NCBI GenBank assembly: GCA_900543975.1
Contig: UQTI01000066.1
Span: 1 to 15,813 of the forward strand
DNA: 15,813 nt
From: an uncultured Prevotella sp.
Lineage (GTDB): Bacteria > Bacteroidota > Bacteroidia > Bacteroidales > Bacteroidaceae
Direction: 5' to 3'
The translations under genes and the position numbers were made by a program. The notes under the pieces are model-generated. The model saw only the letters and a list, made by a program, of their open reading frames with translations. It was not told the origin of the DNA and made no database searches. Shown piece after piece: positions 14,330 through 15,813 of this stretch (positions within the stretch are counted from its first letter, which is position 1; the number at the start of each line of letters is the position of its first letter).

Positions 14330-14372
14330 CTGCCCGCCCGCAATATAAAAGATTGCAGGCGGGCAGTTTTTT
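14330..14372 (+). terminator. Rho-independent terminator of the MFS gene
   Basis: The stem 14330-14344 (CTGCCCGCCCGCAAT) pairs with 14352-14366 (ATTGCAGGCGGGCAG) with one mismatch around a 7-base A-rich loop, followed directly by TTTTTT (14367-14372). It is a strong, classic intrinsic terminator about 70 bp after the MFS stop. Confidence 0.93.
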
Positions 14373-14698
14373 AAACGCAAATATTCGTTTAATTCAAGTT
14401 ATTCGTGTTCAACCAATAAACCACATATTTGAGTTTTTTTGAACACGAGATTCGCCGTAGGCCCACTGACCGAAGGGAAGTAATAATCCGAATAACCCGA
14501 AAAATTTTGCTGTCGCAAGTTTTGTATAAAAGATTCGTTTTATTCGTGCGATTCGTGTTCAAAAACCAGTGAGCGCACCGCTGCGAACAAGATCCGTGAA
14601 TGTCATTCATTATTCGTGTTCAAAAAAATATTTATTCGCTGTAGGCCCACGGTCCAAGCCCTCATTTTGTTGAGAAAAAATAATATTCTTTTCTAATT
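14373..14698. repeat. Gene-free stretch of interspersed repeats (ATTCGTGTTCAA family)
   Basis: ATTCGTGTTCAA occurs directly at 14401-14412, 14551-14562 and 14612-14623. It also occurs inverted as TTGAACACGA at 14439-14448, so 14403-14412 and 14439-14448 can form a 10-bp stem. A second repeated block, ATTCGCYGTAGGCCCAC, is at 14450-14466 and 14634-14650. Shorter TTATTCG/TTCGTTT words recur throughout. A small open frame here (minus, 14389-14610) consists largely of these repeats and is not credible as a gene. I see no RNA gene or promoter. Confidence 0.7.
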
Positions 14699-15028
14699 TC
14701 ACCACAATGCCACTTTTCCTGCGACTCCCAAATCAATAGTTGCAGTTACCACGCCAAGAGCCTTGAACACTCTTCGCATAGTAGGTATTGTTATGCTATA
14801 ACCTCTTTCCAGGCGAGAGATCTGTGCTCTTTTCACACCGATACGCTCACCAAGTTGTTCTTGGGTCAGGTTTTGCTCTATGCGGGCTTTCTTGATAGCT
14901 TCTCCCAAACGGTAAGCGTGCAATGCTTCATCCACATCACTTTCAAAAGCGTCGCGTTTCGGGGTACCAACTTTTCCAAAGTGCTTGTCAAGTACATCGT
15001 CCAATGATGTAAGATTCATCTGTGCCAT
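14699..15028 (-). CDS. XRE-family antitoxin (HigA-like)
   Basis: A 109-residue DNA-binding protein. A helical N-terminal part (about 1-45) leads to a Cro/C1-type helix-turn-helix at about 43-95: LGEAIKKARIEQNLTQEQLGERIG, with recognition helix VKRAQISRLERG (65-76). Then come a PTMRRVFKALG helix and a short hydrophobic strand. The start codon lies 2 bp after the toxin stop, so the two are translationally coupled in toxin-first order, the usual arrangement for HigBA-type pairs. The protein should neutralise the toxin and repress the shared promoter, probably through the palindrome upstream of the toxin gene. AT-rich codons compared with the housekeeping genes to the left fit horizontal origin. 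Confidence 0.9.
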   Translation of the reverse strand: MAQMNLTSLDDVLDKHFGKVGTPKRDAFESDVDEALHAYRLGEAIKKARIEQNLTQEQLGERIGVKRAQISRLERGYSITIPTMRRVFKALGVVTATIDLGVAGKVALW

Positions 15029-15030
15029 AA

Positions 15031-15369
15031 TTATTTGTTATTGAAATATTCTTTTCTTATTGCTTCTGCTTTCGCAATCTCTTTGCTTGGTGTCTTTTGA
15101 GTTTTCTTGATAATGCCGTGAGTGGCAATCACCAATGTGTCTTTATCTTTATCCCAAAAGGCAAACAAGCGATAAGCAGTTTTGTTGTACAATGTACGAA
15201 ATTCCCAAATCTCCGAGTTCTCCAATTTCTTGAAAAGTTCTTTGTTACGTTCTCCACCTGCAACACGTTTTATGTTGTAGTAGATTTTGTAGGAAACCGC
15301 TTCTGGTAAACTCTCAATAAAGTTTTGTGCCTCGTCAGTCAAGACAAGTCGGAAGATATTTTGCACCAT
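15031..15369 (-). CDS. RelE/HigB-like toxin (phage Gp49-like family)
   Basis: A 112-residue predicted mRNA interferase of a type II toxin-antitoxin system. The Gp49-like/RelE fold shows in the order of its segments: LTDEAQNFIESLP helix 1 (10-22), the helix-2 region with ELFKKLENSEIWEFRT (44-59), the strand TAYRLFAFWDKDKDTLVIATHGI (64-86), and the family end motif KKTQKTPSKEIAKAEAIRKEY (88-108). Basic and aromatic residues in the FRT-TAYR and HGIIKKTQKTP segments are those usually involved in RNA binding. It is the first gene of the pair, read from a promoter just upstream. Full length with no disruption, so it may be active. ParE-like gyrase poisoning is a less likely alternative, since the Gp49/HigB end motif is clear. 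Confidence 0.9.
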   Translation of the reverse strand: MVQNIFRLVLTDEAQNFIESLPEAVSYKIYYNIKRVAGGERNKELFKKLENSEIWEFRTLYNKTAYRLFAFWDKDKDTLVIATHGIIKKTQKTPSKEIAKAEAIRKEYFNNK

Positions 15370-15386
15370 ACATTTTCAATTTAGTG

Positions 15387-15414
15387 CAAAGATAGGCATT
15401 TGTTTCACAAACAA
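15387..15414 (-). promoter_or_regulatory. Promoter and likely operator of the toxin-antitoxin operon
   Basis: On the minus strand TATCTTTG (plus 15387-15394) is a perfect TAnnTTTG box with a TTG 17 bp upstream (plus 15412-15414). A perfect palindrome TTGTTT-CAC-AAACAA (15400-15414) covers the spacer and -33 element. An overlapping TGTTTC...GAAACA pair sits at 15401-15406 and 15415-15420. This is where an autoregulating XRE antitoxin would be expected to bind. The predicted transcript start is about 10 nt before the toxin ATG. Confidence 0.65.
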
Positions 15415-15494
15415 GAAACATTTTGCGTTTAAATGTATCTTAAAGCCCAATTTTAACATTTTGAAAGCAAATAATTTCATATAAAGAACTTACA

Positions 15495-15578
15495 ATGAGT
15501 AAATTGGAGTTAAGAGAATATCTAATGAAAATAAGATCGAAAAAAGTATCAGCAGGTTTTAGTGTATTTGGTCAATAG
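15495..15578 (+). CDS. Possible 27-residue peptide, doubtful
   Basis: An ATG-to-TAG frame encodes MSKLELREYLMKIRSKKVSA followed by GFSVFGQ: basic, helical at the start, with no signal or membrane segment. The AAGAACTTACA leader is A-rich as at other starts here. It matches nothing I recognise and could be a small gene, the 5' fragment of a broken one, or chance. The stretch 15415-15494 before it is AT-rich and holds nothing else I can name. Confidence 0.2.
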   Translation: MSKLELREYLMKIRSKKVSAGFSVFGQ

Positions 15579-15607
15579 TGTCCGGAATTATTAAAAAACA
15601 AAAACCT

Positions 15608-15793
15608 ATGAAACGCTTATTTTTTGTAATGTGTGCATTTGCATTTGTTTCCCAAGCTCAGGTAAGAAAATTTCATTATGTTGACGGAAGCTATTGGGTA
15701 AAGGTCGACATCGTGCTTCGCAAGTACCATGTTTACGCTTCGCAAGTGCCATGTTTAGGCTTCATGAATGCCATGTTTACAATATTCAAATGA
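15608..15793 (+). pseudogene. Remnant of an exported protein running into tandem repeats
   Basis: From the ATG at 15608 the frame encodes a convincing signal peptide (MKRLFFVMCAFAFVSQAQ, cleavage near residue 18) and about 16 further natural-looking residues (VRKFHYVDGSYWVKVD). At that point the DNA turns into a 22-bp tandem repeat, and the last 25 or so codons are merely that repeat translated. Real Bacteroidetes exported proteins of this type are much longer. I therefore read this as a 5' gene fragment fused to repeat DNA, although a short secreted peptide is possible. The frame is open to a GTG at 15578, but the ATG gives the signal peptide. Confidence 0.5.
15715..15780 (+). repeat. 22-bp tandem repeat, three copies
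   Basis: Copies GCTTCGCAAGTACCATGTTTAC, GCTTCGCAAGTGCCATGTTTAG and GCTTCATGAATGCCATGTTTAC lie at 15715-15736, 15737-15758 and 15759-15780 with exact 22-bp spacing. The first two differ at two positions; the third is diverged in its middle. They interrupt the exported-protein frame that starts at 15608. Confidence 0.9.
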
Positions 15794-15813
15794 TGATGTT
15801 TTGACTTTGCAAA

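Noticed and set aside
14389..14610. 73-codon minus-strand frame in the intergenic repeats
   Set aside because: Most of its residues are translations of the ATTCGTGTTCAA-type repeats (for example FLNTNRTNKTN); no coding character.
15560..15600. Possible insertion-sequence end near GTGTCCGG
   Set aside because: It resembled sequence seen near some Bacteroidetes IS ends, but I find no matching inverted end, target duplication or transposase in the window.

Overview
The window looks like the chromosome of a Prevotella-type member of the Bacteroidales. Five things point there. (i) Several intergenic gaps carry the Bacteroidetes -7 box TAnnTTTG. (ii) Start codons are preceded by A-rich leaders rather than Shine-Dalgarno sequences. 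(iii) The gene set includes a carboxyspermidine-pathway decarboxylase, a DUF3078 outer-membrane protein, a long Bacteroidetes-type YidC and a DPP5-like S9 peptidase. (iv) There is a stand-alone 23S-IVS-type four-helix-bundle gene. (v) GC-rich coding regions alternate with very AT-rich, repeat-laden gaps. Genus-level placement is inference.

Layout, left to right. A tRNA-Gly(GCC), cut by the left edge, has its own promoter on the minus strand. Then come a hairpin terminator and nspC (minus), divergent from rlmD (plus). rlmD is followed by an OprP/OprO-type porin and a small single-span membrane protein. These run towards a DUF3078 gene on the minus strand, and the convergent gap is filled by a 44-45 bp tandem repeat with an inverted partner copy. 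DUF3078 and pyrG are divergent from back-to-back -7 boxes. pyrG and yidC are closely spaced, both start with GTG and probably form one operon ending in a long hairpin. Next is a secreted DPP5-like serine dipeptidyl-peptidase, a four-helix-bundle cassette bounded by 29-bp inverted repeats, a 28-bp AT-only tandem array, and an MFS transporter ending in a strong terminator. The right end holds interspersed repeats, a HigBA/RelE-type toxin-antitoxin pair (minus), and a remnant of an exported protein running into a 22-bp tandem repeat.

How the genes fit together. Most are housekeeping or envelope genes: polyamine synthesis, 23S rRNA methylation, CTP synthesis, membrane-protein insertion and outer-membrane barrels. 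The most suggestive functional pair is the periplasmic dipeptidyl-peptidase and the MFS transporter. By eye, the transporter aligns with the eukaryotic lysosomal dipeptide transporter MFSD1, including a Glu and an Arg at identical spacing, which suggests a peptide-to-dipeptide-to-uptake module. The transporter also seems to have two extra membrane helices inside its C-terminal half.

The most unusual structural theme is that nearly every gene boundary carries a different short tandem repeat (7, 44-45, 28, 19 and 22 bp). The four-helix-bundle gene sits inside near-perfect inverted repeats that begin exactly at the stop codon of the upstream gene.
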